A stretch of 64,000 bases of DNA, taken from positions 1-64,000 of the forward strand of contig JBCCOS010000005.1 of NCBI GenBank assembly GCA_039025235.1, read 5' to 3'. The translations under genes were made by a program, and so were the position numbers. Of this stretch, positions 45,612 through 55,318 are shown piece after piece. Under the pieces are notes generated by a model that saw nothing but the letters and a program-made list of their open reading frames with translations, ran no database searches and was not told where the DNA came from. Each line of letters opens with the position of its first letter. Within the stretch, counting starts at the first letter, position 1. The DNA is from MED-G105 sp039025235. Lineage in GTDB: Bacteria > Pseudomonadota > Alphaproteobacteria > Caulobacterales > Parvularculaceae.

Positions 45612-46841
45612 ATGAAGACAAAGTCAGTCGGTACTGGTGTCGGCGCCGTTGTCGTTCTTTTCGTGTTATTATGGTGGGCCATCGGCCCTGACTGGCGTGC
45701 GGTCGTTCGCGTAAAGCCTGTTGGCGTGGGCGTCTACGCGCTCACAGATGAGCAACGTGACGTCGCATTCCGGATGGCCGATCGGGTGCCTTTTTTCGTA
45801 AAGACGCGCTCAATCGAAGCCGGTAACAATGTCCGGGTTTTGCCGCGCGGGGATGACCTCAACATTGAAATGGACGTTGATGCATTTCTCAAAAGTCTGC
45901 GCACTGCGGGTTTTGTTATTGTGCATAAGGGAAAGGTACGGAAAGAGTTTTATGACCTCGGTTTTGGTCCTCACAAGCGGTGGATCAGTGCGTCGGTCAA
46001 TAAGTCGTTTATTTCAACGCTTTTGGGGGCCGCCATTGAAGACGGACTTATTGCGAGTGTCGATCAACCAATTACCGATTTTATTCCTGAGCTAAAGGGA
46101 AGCGGCTATGACGGTGCGACGCTTGAGCACCTGCTGATGATGTCTTCAGGGGTTCAATGGCGGGAGGCCTATGGTGCGCCAGATTCCGAAGTTACAAAAT
46201 ATCACTCTTTAAGGTCCCCAGGCGCAGGAAAAGATTTGCAGGAAGGTCAATCGCTACTGGTGGATTTGATGGAGTCTCTTCCTCGGCTCCACCCGCCCGG
46301 TGAACACTATAATTATAACTCTGGAGAATCGCACCTCATTGCCCTCGCTGTTCGGCGTGCCGTTGATAAGCCGCTTGCGACATATTTTTCCGAAAAGATT
46401 TGGAAACCGTTTGGAATGGAAGACGATGCCAATTGGTTTCTCAGGGCCGACGGTGAAGAGCACGGTGGTGTTATGGCCACAACAAAGGACTATGCGCGGT
46501 TCGGCGTATTCATCATCGAGCAGTTAAAAGGCATCGGCGATCGTGTTGTTGCTCCCGACTATTTGGAAAGGGCAACATCCTATCAGCTCAAAACGCCCTA
46601 TGGTTGGGGATACGGATACCAGTGGTGGGTGTCAGAACCCGGCGATTTTTCAGATCCCGTTTTTATCGCGGACGGCGTTTTTGGACAATCGATTTTCGTC
46701 GACCCTAAGCGCGATCTTGTCATCGCAGCAAACCGGAGTTGGTCAAAACCTGAAGGGGTAAATGGGCAGTGGGAGGCGCGCCAAAAACTTTGGAAAGCTG
46801 TCCAGGCTGCGATTGATAAGGAAACGAATTTCGGTAGCTGA
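45612..46841 (+). CDS. Beta-lactamase-fold serine hydrolase, paralogue 3
   Basis: 409 residues. N-terminal helix (VGAVVVLFVLLWWAIGPDW), SxxK motif SVNK, Tyr motif in YNYNSGES, and GVFGQSIFVD. It starts with ATG preceded by GGGAG. The central and C-terminal parts resemble paralogue 1 (WGYGYQWWV; FGQSIFVDPKRDLVIA), while the N-terminus has diverged more than in paralogues 1 and 2. No regulator is encoded beside the array. Confidence 0.9.
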   Translation: MKTKSVGTGVGAVVVLFVLLWWAIGPDWRAVVRVKPVGVGVYALTDEQRDVAFRMADRVPFFVKTRSIEAGNNVRVLPRGDDLNIEMDVDAFLKSLRTAGFVIVHKGKVRKEFYDLGFGPHKRWISASVNKSFISTLLGAAIEDGLIASVDQPITDFIPELKGSGYDGATLEHLLMMSSGVQWREAYGAPDSEVTKYHSLRSPGAGKDLQEGQSLLVDLMESLPRLHPPGEHYNYNSGESHLIALAVRRAVDKPLATYFSEKIWKPFGMEDDANWFLRADGEEHGGVMATTKDYARFGVFIIEQLKGIGDRVVAPDYLERATSYQLKTPYGWGYGYQWWVSEPGDFSDPVFIADGVFGQSIFVDPKRDLVIAANRSWSKPEGVNGQWEARQKLWKAVQAAIDKETNFGS

Positions 46842-46990
46842 TTGCCGATCACTGTAAACTGATCCTTGTGGGGCAGATTTTTCGAGTTTGACGACAACAA
46901 TTAAAAACTACATCTCACTAAGATAATCCTATAAGTCGGTATGCTAATAGATTTTATGCGTATGCTGCGAAGTAATAGATTGACCATTTC

Positions 46991-48718
46991 ATGGATTGGA
47001 TGGAGCAAGATTTGATAGACGTTCATACTTTTCTTCGAGTGCTAGCTGTGACCGTCGTTATGGCAAGCTTTAGTCTATCGACAGCGACGGCGGACAATAA
47101 AGGCGCCACGGGCACCATTCTGCGGCTCGAAATTATTGATTCAACCACGGGCAAGCAAACACCGGCACGGATTGAAGTTCGTAATCGCAAGAAGAGTTTT
47201 ATCGCGGAGGATCCGCTACCCATTGGGGGTGATTGTGTGGGCGTTTTCAAGGGCGATGCGCCGACGAATACTTCTTTTGAAGAAGCATTTTCAAAGTTCA
47301 AGACGTCTATTCTTAATCCGTACACCAAAAAAAGAGACTTCTACACGGTCGGCACCTCAGAGGTTATCCTCCCGCCAGGTAAATACCGCATTATTGTCAC
47401 AAAGGGACCTGAATTTTATGCGATCGAAGAGCGAATAACGGTCAAGGATGAGAAATCCATTGATTTGAGATTCGAACTTGAACGCATTGTAAACATGCCA
47501 GCTCTTGGTTGGTACAGCGGCGATGACCACATTCACATAGAGCGCACGCACAGGGATATTGACCCTATCGTACTCAGGCACATGATGGCGGAAGATATTC
47601 ATGTGGGTAATACATTACACATGGGCCGTGCACATGGTTTTTCCGTAACGCCGCAATATGCCCACGGTGAGGAAAGTTATTATCAGGAAGGCGATTATCT
47701 GATTGCAACGGGGCAAGAAAATTTAAGGACTCATTTGTTGGGGCACCAGATAAGTCTTGGTGCGGATAGCCCACTGAGGGATCTGGAAAGCTATTTAAAC
47801 TATCCGAAGTTTTGGAGGATGGCGATTGAGCAAGGCGGGATAAACGGGCATGCTCACACCGGTGGTGCAATGAATAACATTGATGGCGGTCCAGCCCTCT
47901 ATGCCCATCACGGTTTGGTTCATTTCGTTGAGGTTCTGCAATTCAACCAGGCTCACTATCACGTTTGGTACGATCTTCTGAATTTAGGGTTCAGGTTAGC
48001 GCCGACTGGGGGGACTGATTATCCGTGTGTCGGGGAAAATATTGTAGGAAAAGAACGTTTCTATGCGCATGTCAAAGGTAAACTCACTTATAAAAAATGG
48101 TTGAAGGCCATAGAAAAGGGCAAAACATTTGTCTCTAACGGTCCATTTTTATCGTTTAGAATCAATTCGGCCGACATTGGCGACGAACTGAAAATGAAAG
48201 GCGGTCGTGACGTAGAGATATATGGAAAGGTTGAATATGATCCGAAGAGAGATTGGGTGAACTCTTTGGAGCTCATACAAAACGGTCGGAGCATCTACGA
48301 ATTTCCAAATCCAGGCAGGGGAAAGAGTTTTGAATTCAAAATTCGTCGTAAAATAGACGAAACATCGTGGTTTGCATTGCGTACAGATCATCATCCGGGG
48401 TTCGAATCAAATCCACTGAAGGCAACAAGGGTCGAGCATCGCACAGAAGCCCATACGGCCCCGATTTACGTGACCCTAAAGGATGCACCCGCGTTAGAAG
48501 AGCATAGTCGCACCAGTGACATAGCAAAGTCGTGGATGGCAATTTTGGAAAACTTGGAAATTCGGATAAATGATGAAAATATTGAGAGAACAGCGCGCAT
48601 TGGCGCGAGTATGGTAGGTGATCCAGTGCCGGCAGAAGTGCTCATCAATAGCCAAGACGATTTAATGGGTGAAATTGATAAGGCGAAGAAGTTTTTCTCG
48701 CAATATCTTAACCATTAG
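46991..48718 (+). CDS. CehA/McbA family metallohydrolase (PHP-like), exported
   Basis: 575 residues with an N-terminal signal peptide (FLRVLAVTVVMASFSLSTATA). A beta-rich domain follows, then a PHP-type metal-binding domain starting at GWYSGDDHIHIERTH (His-x-His ligands), with further His/Asp ligands in GHAHTGGAMNN and APTGGTDYPCV. CehA and McbA hydrolyse carbamate esters such as carbaryl, but the wider family has unknown substrates. It sits 149 bases after the serine hydrolase array on the same strand and could share a hydrolytic role with it; this is inference. Confidence 0.85.
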   Translation: MDWMEQDLIDVHTFLRVLAVTVVMASFSLSTATADNKGATGTILRLEIIDSTTGKQTPARIEVRNRKKSFIAEDPLPIGGDCVGVFKGDAPTNTSFEEAFSKFKTSILNPYTKKRDFYTVGTSEVILPPGKYRIIVTKGPEFYAIEERITVKDEKSIDLRFELERIVNMPALGWYSGDDHIHIERTHRDIDPIVLRHMMAEDIHVGNTLHMGRAHGFSVTPQYAHGEESYYQEGDYLIATGQENLRTHLLGHQISLGADSPLRDLESYLNYPKFWRMAIEQGGINGHAHTGGAMNNIDGGPALYAHHGLVHFVEVLQFNQAHYHVWYDLLNLGFRLAPTGGTDYPCVGENIVGKERFYAHVKGKLTYKKWLKAIEKGKTFVSNGPFLSFRINSADIGDELKMKGGRDVEIYGKVEYDPKRDWVNSLELIQNGRSIYEFPNPGRGKSFEFKIRRKIDETSWFALRTDHHPGFESNPLKATRVEHRTEAHTAPIYVTLKDAPALEEHSRTSDIAKSWMAILENLEIRINDENIERTARIGASMVGDPVPAEVLINSQDDLMGEIDKAKKFFSQYLNH

Positions 48719-48796
48719 ACAGATCGTTTTAAAACCTTTATCGATAAAGCTAATATCGACAGCAGATCCTAAAATAGATGGTAAACGGAGAAAAGT

Positions 48797-49072
48797 ATGA
48801 AATATTTATTGTTGGCCGGTGCTCTGGTCTTTAGTACGGCGGCATCAGCACAAGATGAGCTCGTAGAGTATTGTAAAGCCGCTTTAGAAGCGCAAGGTGG
48901 AAATCCCGAAGGATGCTCGTGCCTTATGGAAAATATGAACGAAAATCCCACATTGTTCGAGGAACTAATGGTTATTGGTGCTGATGGTGATTTGGAAAAG
49001 ATTTACGACAGTGCCTCGGACGAATTGATCGCTGTTCTGGATGAATGCAAAGTTATGGGTGACGACGAATAG
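48797..49072 (+). CDS. Small acidic secreted protein, unknown function
   Basis: 91 residues. A clear signal peptide (MKYLLLAGALVFSTAASAQ) precedes a strongly acidic helical mature part with four Cys (YCKAAL, GCSCLMEN, DECKV). GGAG lies eight bases before the ATG. It follows the CehA/McbA gene by 78 bases on the same strand. I do not recognise the family. Confidence 0.75.
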   Translation: MKYLLLAGALVFSTAASAQDELVEYCKAALEAQGGNPEGCSCLMENMNENPTLFEELMVIGADGDLEKIYDSASDELIAVLDECKVMGDDE

Positions 49073-49370
49073 AAAATAGACAGAACGCCCGTCGGTCAAA
49101 TCAACACGCGATGTGCTCTGGTTGCAATTCTCCCGTTATACCGTCGTTTCGTATTTTCGGGAGGCTTTGCGACGAGATCATTGGTGTAATCGTGCGTTGG
49201 CTTTAGCGTAGGTTGCAAGACCGTTTGGTTTAAAATATTTTCAGCTCAAAAGGACTACCGTCCATGCGTTCAGAAATGCGTAAAACTTCATACTGAAAGC
49301 CGCTCAGCGAACCCATTTGAAACGGAGCGACTTTACTTAATATCCGGGCCTTGCTTGGAAACCTCATGAG
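49073..49370. other. Intergenic region with family C repeat remnant
   Basis: 298 bases between two convergent genes. About 49246-49340 contains a decayed family C element (GCGTTCAGAAATGCGTAAAAC.., AGCCGCTCAGCG..CATTTGAAACGGAGCG), closest to the first unit at 3535-3640. No gene is visible. Confidence 0.55.
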
Positions 49371-50753
49371 TTAATCGTCCTTCTGAACGATCGCGCTGAT
49401 AACATCTTTGGCTGACATTGCTGCGTCCTGCACCCATTTGGGATCAACTTCACTAATACGATCCGACATTAAATGATGGCGAACATTAGAACCAAATAAG
49501 CCAAACGCTGGTTTGTATCCTTTACTCAATACCTCTTTTAGTTCGCCTTCGGCGCCAAGAGATGCCGGGTAGGCGTTTTCAAGCGCTGGTTGACCAGCAA
49601 ATCGTTCGCGTAGTAAAGGCAGGAGACTCATGGAACCGGCAAGATATCTATTCGTATCGACCGTTTTTAATCCGACCACGAAATAATCTGCTGCCCGTAA
49701 TCCGCCAATATCGTGATAAGCCCGACCCGCGAAGCCAGCACCAAGATGAAGCCAAATTTTTACATCGTCTGGCGACGGCGCAAGATCGCTATCCATAAAA
49801 TACTTGCTACCGGCATGTCTAAACTCGTGAGCAGTGGTGCTGACAAATAATAGATTTTGGTTGGGTAGAGCTTGGCTGGCCCATTCCGCTAAGGCAAGGA
49901 AAGCGGCAAACCCAGGTCCGCGTTCGCCGACCCCTGGTGTCCAACCGGAACGAGGTGTCGATACAACAACGGTTTTTCCTTCGCCGCGCCGACGTGCGAC
50001 AAGATTGTGACTTGGTCGTCGCCCGCCTTCACCATCAATGATTAGCGTACCGGTACGCCCTTGTTTTGCGGCAGCCATCGCAGAAGCACCCGGCTTTGGG
50101 CCAAGAACGGCAATGGGAATATCCGCATAGGGCGCATCGGACGGCGCGTTGAGCATTATGGTCTCCCCGGTTGGTCCTGTCGTGATAATAACCACTGCGG
50201 CCGGTTCGCCTTCCAGCGCGGCATCAAGCGTCTCGCGAGCGGGCCGGTTAAACAACGCGGAATGCCGCATACGGGGTAATACAATGAGGGCAATTTTTGC
50301 CTTAAGTTCCGCCGGGTCATCCCCCAAACGCCAGAGATGCATCGGCGCCGTTACGCCCTCCTTACCCGTTGGGACAACGATATACTGCGGGAAGACGTCG
50401 ACTTCGCCGTCGTCCCATCTCAACATGGTGGTCTGAGCATCGAAGAATGGTGCATCAAATGCTTGACGTTCCACCTCAAACCCGAAGGCTTGCAGCCGAG
50501 CCGCGACGGTATTTGACAGCGATAGCTCGCCAGCGCCGCCGCTTCTCAAGTGCTCGACGCTGTCGAGCAATTTCAGGTCGCGTTCAATAGCATCCAGGCT
50601 AAACGAATTCGATTGAGATGGCGCAGAAAGGCTGGTTTGATTGGATGGTTGGCTATCATTTGCTACAGCTTTCTCGTGATCGCACGCCACCATGGTAACG
50701 GCCAACGCAGTTGCTGCACTAAAGAATCTTAACCCTCGAATTGAAAAATTCAT
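49371..50753 (-). CDS. M28-like peptidase-fold lipoprotein with altered metal ligands
   Basis: 460 residues. A lipoprotein signal (lipobox TMVAC) is followed by a protease-associated-type domain and an M28-like domain. The ligand positions differ from the family: the usual H-x-D reads TPRSGW (about 268-273), the D-N-x-S-G segment reads GERGPGF, and the E-E pair reads AHEFRHAG (about 308). A late His is kept in VRHHLMSD. This suggests a pseudo-peptidase or a changed site. It is monocistronic, and its upstream region holds a family A repeat. Confidence 0.7.
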   Translation of the reverse strand: MNFSIRGLRFFSAATALAVTMVACDHEKAVANDSQPSNQTSLSAPSQSNSFSLDAIERDLKLLDSVEHLRSGGAGELSLSNTVAARLQAFGFEVERQAFDAPFFDAQTTMLRWDDGEVDVFPQYIVVPTGKEGVTAPMHLWRLGDDPAELKAKIALIVLPRMRHSALFNRPARETLDAALEGEPAAVVIITTGPTGETIMLNAPSDAPYADIPIAVLGPKPGASAMAAAKQGRTGTLIIDGEGGRRPSHNLVARRRGEGKTVVVSTPRSGWTPGVGERGPGFAAFLALAEWASQALPNQNLLFVSTTAHEFRHAGSKYFMDSDLAPSPDDVKIWLHLGAGFAGRAYHDIGGLRAADYFVVGLKTVDTNRYLAGSMSLLPLLRERFAGQPALENAYPASLGAEGELKEVLSKGYKPAFGLFGSNVRHHLMSDRISEVDPKWVQDAAMSAKDVISAIVQKDD

Positions 50754-51290
50754 TATTATTTTGCCTCACTCGGCTATGTCAGTGGCCCTGACTATTGTGC
50801 TTTTGGTAGAATTCTTTTGCAGCTGCATCGGGTTTCATTATTGCGCTTCCGATTGGCTACAACGTTTTTAAAGAAATCCGCTAGAGCCTGTTGCAGCAAA
50901 AGTGGATCACCGGTTTTGCGGTTCGCAACAGGCTCCAACGAGACTCTAGAGCCGTTTTCTGAATCAGCTTGAATGCAAACGGCTCTAGTGCGTCGCGCTC
51001 TCTGATCATGAATCACTTTTTGACGGATGCTGTGTTCGGTAAGCCGAGCCCGTCGGCAAGGTACGCCCGCGAGTGTATTTCTCAATCCCATATAGCTCCA
51101 TGTCGAAAAACGATGGTTAAGCATGAAGCATGGAGTAGGGTTCATACGTTATGTTTCAGGACTTTTTCTACGCGCGCCCTATTTGTGACGCTTGCCCTGC
51201 TTTTACGTGTGTCTTAGGCGCAGTTAACATACAGGAGCCATCATTATCCGGGCACCACCTATGCGCTTAAGGCAGGGTCTCGCAGCTGTT
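50754..51290. other. Intergenic region with repeat family A copy
   Basis: 537 bases. The repeat occupies 50881-50988. Minus-strand frames in this region have no supporting features. The promoter of the M28-like gene must lie between 50754 and about 50880. Confidence 0.55.
50881..50988. repeat. Palindromic repeat family A, copy 2
   Basis: 108 bp, same orientation as copy 1 at 30660, with stems GAGCCTGTTGC..GCAACAGGCTC and CTAGAGCCGTTT..AAACGGCTCTAG. It differs from copy 1 at only a few bases, including a matched pair that preserves the stem. Confidence 0.85.
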
Positions 51291-51836
51291 TTACTGATCC
51301 AAAATAGTCAGGGTTGTCTCTGACGCGGCTTTCAATGTCCCTTCTACAATCTTAGGGTTAAAACGATCCGTCGGAAATGATCGGACGATAAAATATCCTC
51401 GTTCATCCGGAAGCGTCGCAATTGGTATATCAACATCAAGTGACGGCATTTGTGCCTTCGTTGCAATTACAAGGTCTAATTGCGGCGAAGATAAATCCCG
51501 GTCTGAATAGAGCACAGCGACATCGTTATCCGATTGAAACAATGCAAAAGACCAATAAGCCTGATCTTCGGGTATTTTTGCTGAAAATCGCAAAGGTCCG
51601 TCGGACAAGTCGATAATGGCGCGCGTGCTAAAGGAATCGGGATTGCCGTACCCGACATACTCTTCGCCGGCTTTATAAGGCTTACCAAAGTTGATCTTAT
51701 TTGGTTTAAGGCCCTGTTTTTCGAGTTTCCGAAAAGAGGCAGCAACCGCAAGATCCGGTGCCGTATAAACAAATGCTGCGTGACTCACGACCGCCACGCC
51801 TACTGATATAGTAAGGAACAGCCCTAGTTTTCGCAT
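51291..51836 (-). CDS. DUF1254-like exported protein
   Basis: 181 residues with an N-terminal helix or signal (residues about 5-25) and a beta-rich body (FSAKIPEDQAYWSFALFQSDND). In Alphaproteobacteria short DUF1254-type and DUF1214-type genes commonly form a pair, and the partner lies directly upstream here, overlapping this gene by 13 bases. The function of these domains is unknown. The family call is moderate. Confidence 0.7.
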   Translation of the reverse strand: MRKLGLFLTISVGVAVVSHAAFVYTAPDLAVAASFRKLEKQGLKPNKINFGKPYKAGEEYVGYGNPDSFSTRAIIDLSDGPLRFSAKIPEDQAYWSFALFQSDNDVAVLYSDRDLSSPQLDLVIATKAQMPSLDVDIPIATLPDERGYFIVRSFPTDRFNPKIVEGTLKAASETTLTILDQ

Positions 51837-52435
51837 GACATTTTCTCTATTTTGGGAAGCATGTTCTCGCTCACAGCCCTTAGCGCTTCTTGATGTGGTT
51901 GATATAACCGGAACGCTAACGCAAACGATCCATATAACTTATAAATAGGATGAAACGGTCCTGGTCCATCGCCAAGAGCGAGCGCATTACGTCCCAACCC
52001 ATCTGCGTTGAGGGTTATTGTCATCGTTTCGCCGGGCTGTCGATCAATCGTCGTCGCGCCGATTGAATACCGGTCGTCTTTATTAGGAATATAATTTCCG
52101 TTCCGATAGAGGGCTAAGCTCCACCATCGGGCGGGAGGATCAGGAATCGTAACTTTGTATACGCATTTATGAGACAGTTTTTGGCCTTTGCTATCTGTGA
52201 AAGAGCCAAAATAGATGACTTCAGACCTTGGCAATCCATAGGCCGCATAGCGCGCTGTTCGTGCACGGGTATACCAGTCCGTATCGGAAGACGCCATATT
52301 GGTTTGCGACATCCAAGGGCCAACCGTCTGAAAGGTTCCGGGCAGTTTCAGCAGGGGAATCGCCAAATAGGATGTAACATACCCCAGTGCCAAACCAGCA
52401 ATAACTGCGAGGGTAATCAATAACTTGTTTTGCAT
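51824..52435 (-). CDS. DUF1214 domain protein, exported
   Basis: 203 residues. An N-terminal helix (LLITLAVIAGLALGYVTSYLA) is followed by the DUF1214 core: YGLPRSEVIYFGSFTDSKG, PARWWSLALYRNGNYIPN and the catalytic-looking but uncharacterised C-terminal FHPIYKLYGSFALAFRLYQP. First gene of a two-gene operon with the DUF1254-like gene. Domain function unknown. Confidence 0.82.
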   Translation of the reverse strand: MQNKLLITLAVIAGLALGYVTSYLAIPLLKLPGTFQTVGPWMSQTNMASSDTDWYTRARTARYAAYGLPRSEVIYFGSFTDSKGQKLSHKCVYKVTIPDPPARWWSLALYRNGNYIPNKDDRYSIGATTIDRQPGETMTITLNADGLGRNALALGDGPGPFHPIYKLYGSFALAFRLYQPHQEALRAVSENMLPKIEKMSCEN

Positions 52436-52940
52436 TCTAATCCTTCAGCGGGCTAAATTTCGATGTGCTTGCGCCGTGCTCCAAGGCTTGGACATACTAT
52501 TTGCTCGACTGCATAATAAGGCTGATCATGGGCTAACTCTACCCGGAATGGCTTTTTTCGCCGAGATGAGCTTCTTGGGCGTTAAAGCGATCATGACGAG
52601 TAAGCAGATGACTGCTCAAAAATATACCTCTTTTCCTGCAAACGTCTTGGCATTTTCACATAATCCCCCTGTGAGCGTTCCCTTGGAGCAGGGCTTACAG
52701 GAATTTCGCGGTATGTTTCGAGCCTGGTCATAACGCGATATAAGGGTTCTTAGCTCAGGTTCCTTGTGAAGTGTCAAAACATTGTAATAGATATGTCGTA
52801 TTTGCAGGCAATGGGATCACGCTTTTGCCGACCTATCGCATACGTAAATGGACCTGTTTTGCGTGCTGGCGGAAGAAGGGTGCCGAATTAACGTGCACGC
52901 CTTTCCAAAAAGCACCTTTTGAGTGTGCGTGGGAGGCTTG
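52436..52940. other. Intergenic region, nothing identified
   Basis: 505 bases between divergent genes. A plus-strand frame at 52425-52733 has no signal, domain or convincing ribosome site. Promoters for the DUF1214 gene and the HTH gene are expected but not assigned. Confidence 0.45.
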
Positions 52941-53204
52941 ATGAGGCCAGTGAGTATGGAAGCCAGTGATTTTAAGAAGTGGCGAAAATTGTTGCGGCTT
53001 TCGCAAAAGGATGCGGCACAAGCGCTCGGCCTAAAGAGGCGTATGATTCAGTATTATGAAAAAGGGGAGCGCGACGGAGAGAAGGTGCATATTCCTCTGG
53101 CGGTCCGTCTTGCATGCTACGCCATCGCTGAGGGCATCGAAGACTATCATGGCCCGTCGCGCAAATTACGCCGTCGTGGCGAAGATGCCATTGATAAATC
53201 ATAG
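52941..53204 (+). CDS. XRE-type helix-turn-helix regulator
   Basis: About 87 residues. The segment FKKWRKLLRLSQKDAAQALGLKRRMIQYYEKG is a clear lambda-repressor-like helix-turn-helix. A short basic tail follows. ATG at 52941 has GGAGG five bases upstream; Met codons slightly downstream are possible. The targets are unknown; the divergent DUF1214 operon is one candidate. Confidence 0.85.
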   Translation: MRPVSMEASDFKKWRKLLRLSQKDAAQALGLKRRMIQYYEKGERDGEKVHIPLAVRLACYAIAEGIEDYHGPSRKLRRRGEDAIDKS

Positions 53205-53307
53205 TCGCTGACGGTTCGTCGGTATTCGGCACGTTCCGATTATATATGCGAGAATTCCAAATGCTTTTCGAGCGTAAGTGGCGTCACTCGCCCTCCAAGA
53301 GGGTGAT

Positions 53308-53375
53308 TAGAGCCTGTTGCAGCAAAAGTGGATCATCGGTTTTGCGGTTCGCAACAGGCTCCAACGAGACCCTAG
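53308..53375. repeat. Palindromic repeat family A, copy 3 (first hairpin only)
   Basis: 68 bp matching the first hairpin of copies 1 and 2 (GAGCCTGTTGC..GCAACAGGCTC with inner GCAAAA..TTTTGC), same orientation. The second CTAGAGCC hairpin is missing. One loop base differs (GATCATCGG versus GATCACCGG). Confidence 0.85.
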
Positions 53376-53467
53376 CGGCAATGCATAAAGGTATTCAATT
53401 CAAGTCGCATAGCGATTTTGATTGAAGCGTAACGTCTTTATATCGCTTGTTTCCAGGCGCCCAGAAC

Positions 53468-55078
53468 TCAATTGCGTTCACTAGCGGCATCGGGCACTAA
53501 GGGCAAACTAAACGGATCAAGGGGGTCCAGCGTTCTCTCTTGGTTTGTACCTCCAAAAGTGACGCTGTTATTCTCAGAAGGCGGCGTTATCAAGCCAGCT
53601 TGGTATTTCTTATAGTCACTATACGTATTGAACCTTGAGACGGTACTGATCTTTGCTTTTATTATTGCGGCTTCAGGGTGGTCCGTTTGTTGACTTAAAC
53701 GTTCCAAAACCTCTTTCCCGGCGGCGCCGAGCTCAAAGGCAAGATACCCGAAATCAAATTCCTGAACCGCAATAGCGCCAGAAAGAAGTCGTGTTTCCTG
53801 ACTTTTTGCGCTGATTTTCCAAGGGTTCAATACAGGTATTGATAAGCTGATAAGGGTTATCGAAAATAGCCCAACAGTGACGAGGTTGAGGGGTTGTAAT
53901 GTGGGCATCCACCGTGTTGTCCGCCATTTAACTTCCGTTGCCACGCTGATCAGAAGTATTACCGAATAAATGAGGGCGAGGCCGTTCAATCCCAGCATGA
54001 AATAGCGAAACGGTGTTATTCCGAGTTTGTTGGCAAGCGTCCATGATGCGTATGCGGATAGACCAGCGAATAGCGGAAGTGATAATGCCGTAATGATGGT
54101 GGTGACCCGCAATAGGGTAGGCGGCGGCGCATCTTCCCCGTTTTGATAAATGCCGTTAACAGCGAGCATCGCGAACGCTGAAAAGCCGAGCAGAAGGATC
54201 GATGTTTGTTCCAGTTGAATAAATGCTGATGAACCCCGCACGGCCAACAGGACGAGCAATGCAACAGACAAAACAGCGAGAAGAGGTAGTATCAAGCGCG
54301 CAGAAAACAAAAGGGCGTAGCGATAAGCCCCAAGCAATGCACGTGCGCTGCGTGTGATTCCAATTGTGGCGGCAATGATGATGATTGCAACTGACGGAAT
54401 AACCCAGTTTTGTTGTAAAGCGCCTTTAACTGATGCCCCGGCGATGGCACTCATGGCGCCGGTCCATGTTGACACCAGTAATAATGACAGCATTGCAAAG
54501 ACGCCGGCGCTGGTCACAACAAGCGGAAGTGTAACGCTGTGGAAGAAAAAGGATGTATAGGTTCTTCCCCCTTGTCCAAGGACAAAGGTCTTTGCCAATG
54601 CGCTCATCATAATGACGCAGAGTGGCAGGCCGAAGCCGAACCAGGTAATAAGCGGTGTTAGCGTTAGTCCAAGCGATCGCGTGGACGCATATTGAGGCAA
54701 GTGGATTGCAAGATACGAGGCCAAGCTGTGGGTTGGGAACGCAAGGATTGCCGCAATAACGGCGGACGGCACCATTGACCGCAGAAGAGCTGTGCGTTCG
54801 GCTAAAAGAAGCCAACAAAGTGCGAAAACAGCAAGTGTCTGCGTTATCGCGATAGAAGCCGGAATAGGAACGTCTTCCATTGCATGATATGGTGTTGCAT
54901 CGCCAAGAGGGCTTAAAGACCATGCCCAACCAACGCCAAGTCCAACCCTATGGAGGTAATAAGCGCCAAGAGCGGTGCAAATTCCCACAAAAAAGCTAAA
55001 CAGAATAAGGCCACGCCCGCTTTGTTCCAGAGACAAATCTCTGTCGATTGTTTTCTTTTCGACCTTTGCCGTCGTCAT
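53468..55078 (-). CDS. DUF4153-like polytopic membrane protein
   Basis: 536 residues with around a dozen hydrophobic helices and a soluble C-terminal part. The segment VLNPWKISAKSQETRLLSG..FDFGYLAFELGAAGKEVLERL matches the end of DUF4153-type membrane proteins. The function is unknown; genetic data on relatives do not define a substrate. It is monocistronic and divergent from thyA. Confidence 0.8.
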   Translation of the reverse strand: MTTAKVEKKTIDRDLSLEQSGRGLILFSFFVGICTALGAYYLHRVGLGVGWAWSLSPLGDATPYHAMEDVPIPASIAITQTLAVFALCWLLLAERTALLRSMVPSAVIAAILAFPTHSLASYLAIHLPQYASTRSLGLTLTPLITWFGFGLPLCVIMMSALAKTFVLGQGGRTYTSFFFHSVTLPLVVTSAGVFAMLSLLLVSTWTGAMSAIAGASVKGALQQNWVIPSVAIIIIAATIGITRSARALLGAYRYALLFSARLILPLLAVLSVALLVLLAVRGSSAFIQLEQTSILLLGFSAFAMLAVNGIYQNGEDAPPPTLLRVTTIITALSLPLFAGLSAYASWTLANKLGITPFRYFMLGLNGLALIYSVILLISVATEVKWRTTRWMPTLQPLNLVTVGLFSITLISLSIPVLNPWKISAKSQETRLLSGAIAVQEFDFGYLAFELGAAGKEVLERLSQQTDHPEAAIIKAKISTVSRFNTYSDYKKYQAGLITPPSENNSVTFGGTNQERTLDPLDPFSLPLVPDAASERN

Positions 55079-55318
55079 CTCACCGACTGTTCCCTCAACC
55101 TTCCAAACTCAGCCCTGATAGAGGATAGCATTTTCTTGAATAGTGTGGAGGGAATCCCTCAATTAAGCTGGAAATAGGTCTTAACCGTCGCGCCCGTGAC
55201 ACATAATGCCTGTGAAGACGACGAATTTCAGCATTTTCATATGAAAACCGGGGATTCCCGTGAGATTTTTGGCCTAATCAATTTGCGACTCAGGCGTTAT
55301 TGCCCCTAAATCTGAAGT

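Noticed and set aside
42864..46841. True beta-lactamase resistance genes
   Set aside because: The SxxK and Tyr motifs are shared with esterases and amide hydrolases, and the third motif is G-x-x-G-Q rather than KTG, so antibiotic resistance is not supported.
52425..52733. 102-codon plus-strand ORF
   Set aside because: No signal, domain or good ribosome site; it starts inside the promoter region of the DUF1214 gene.
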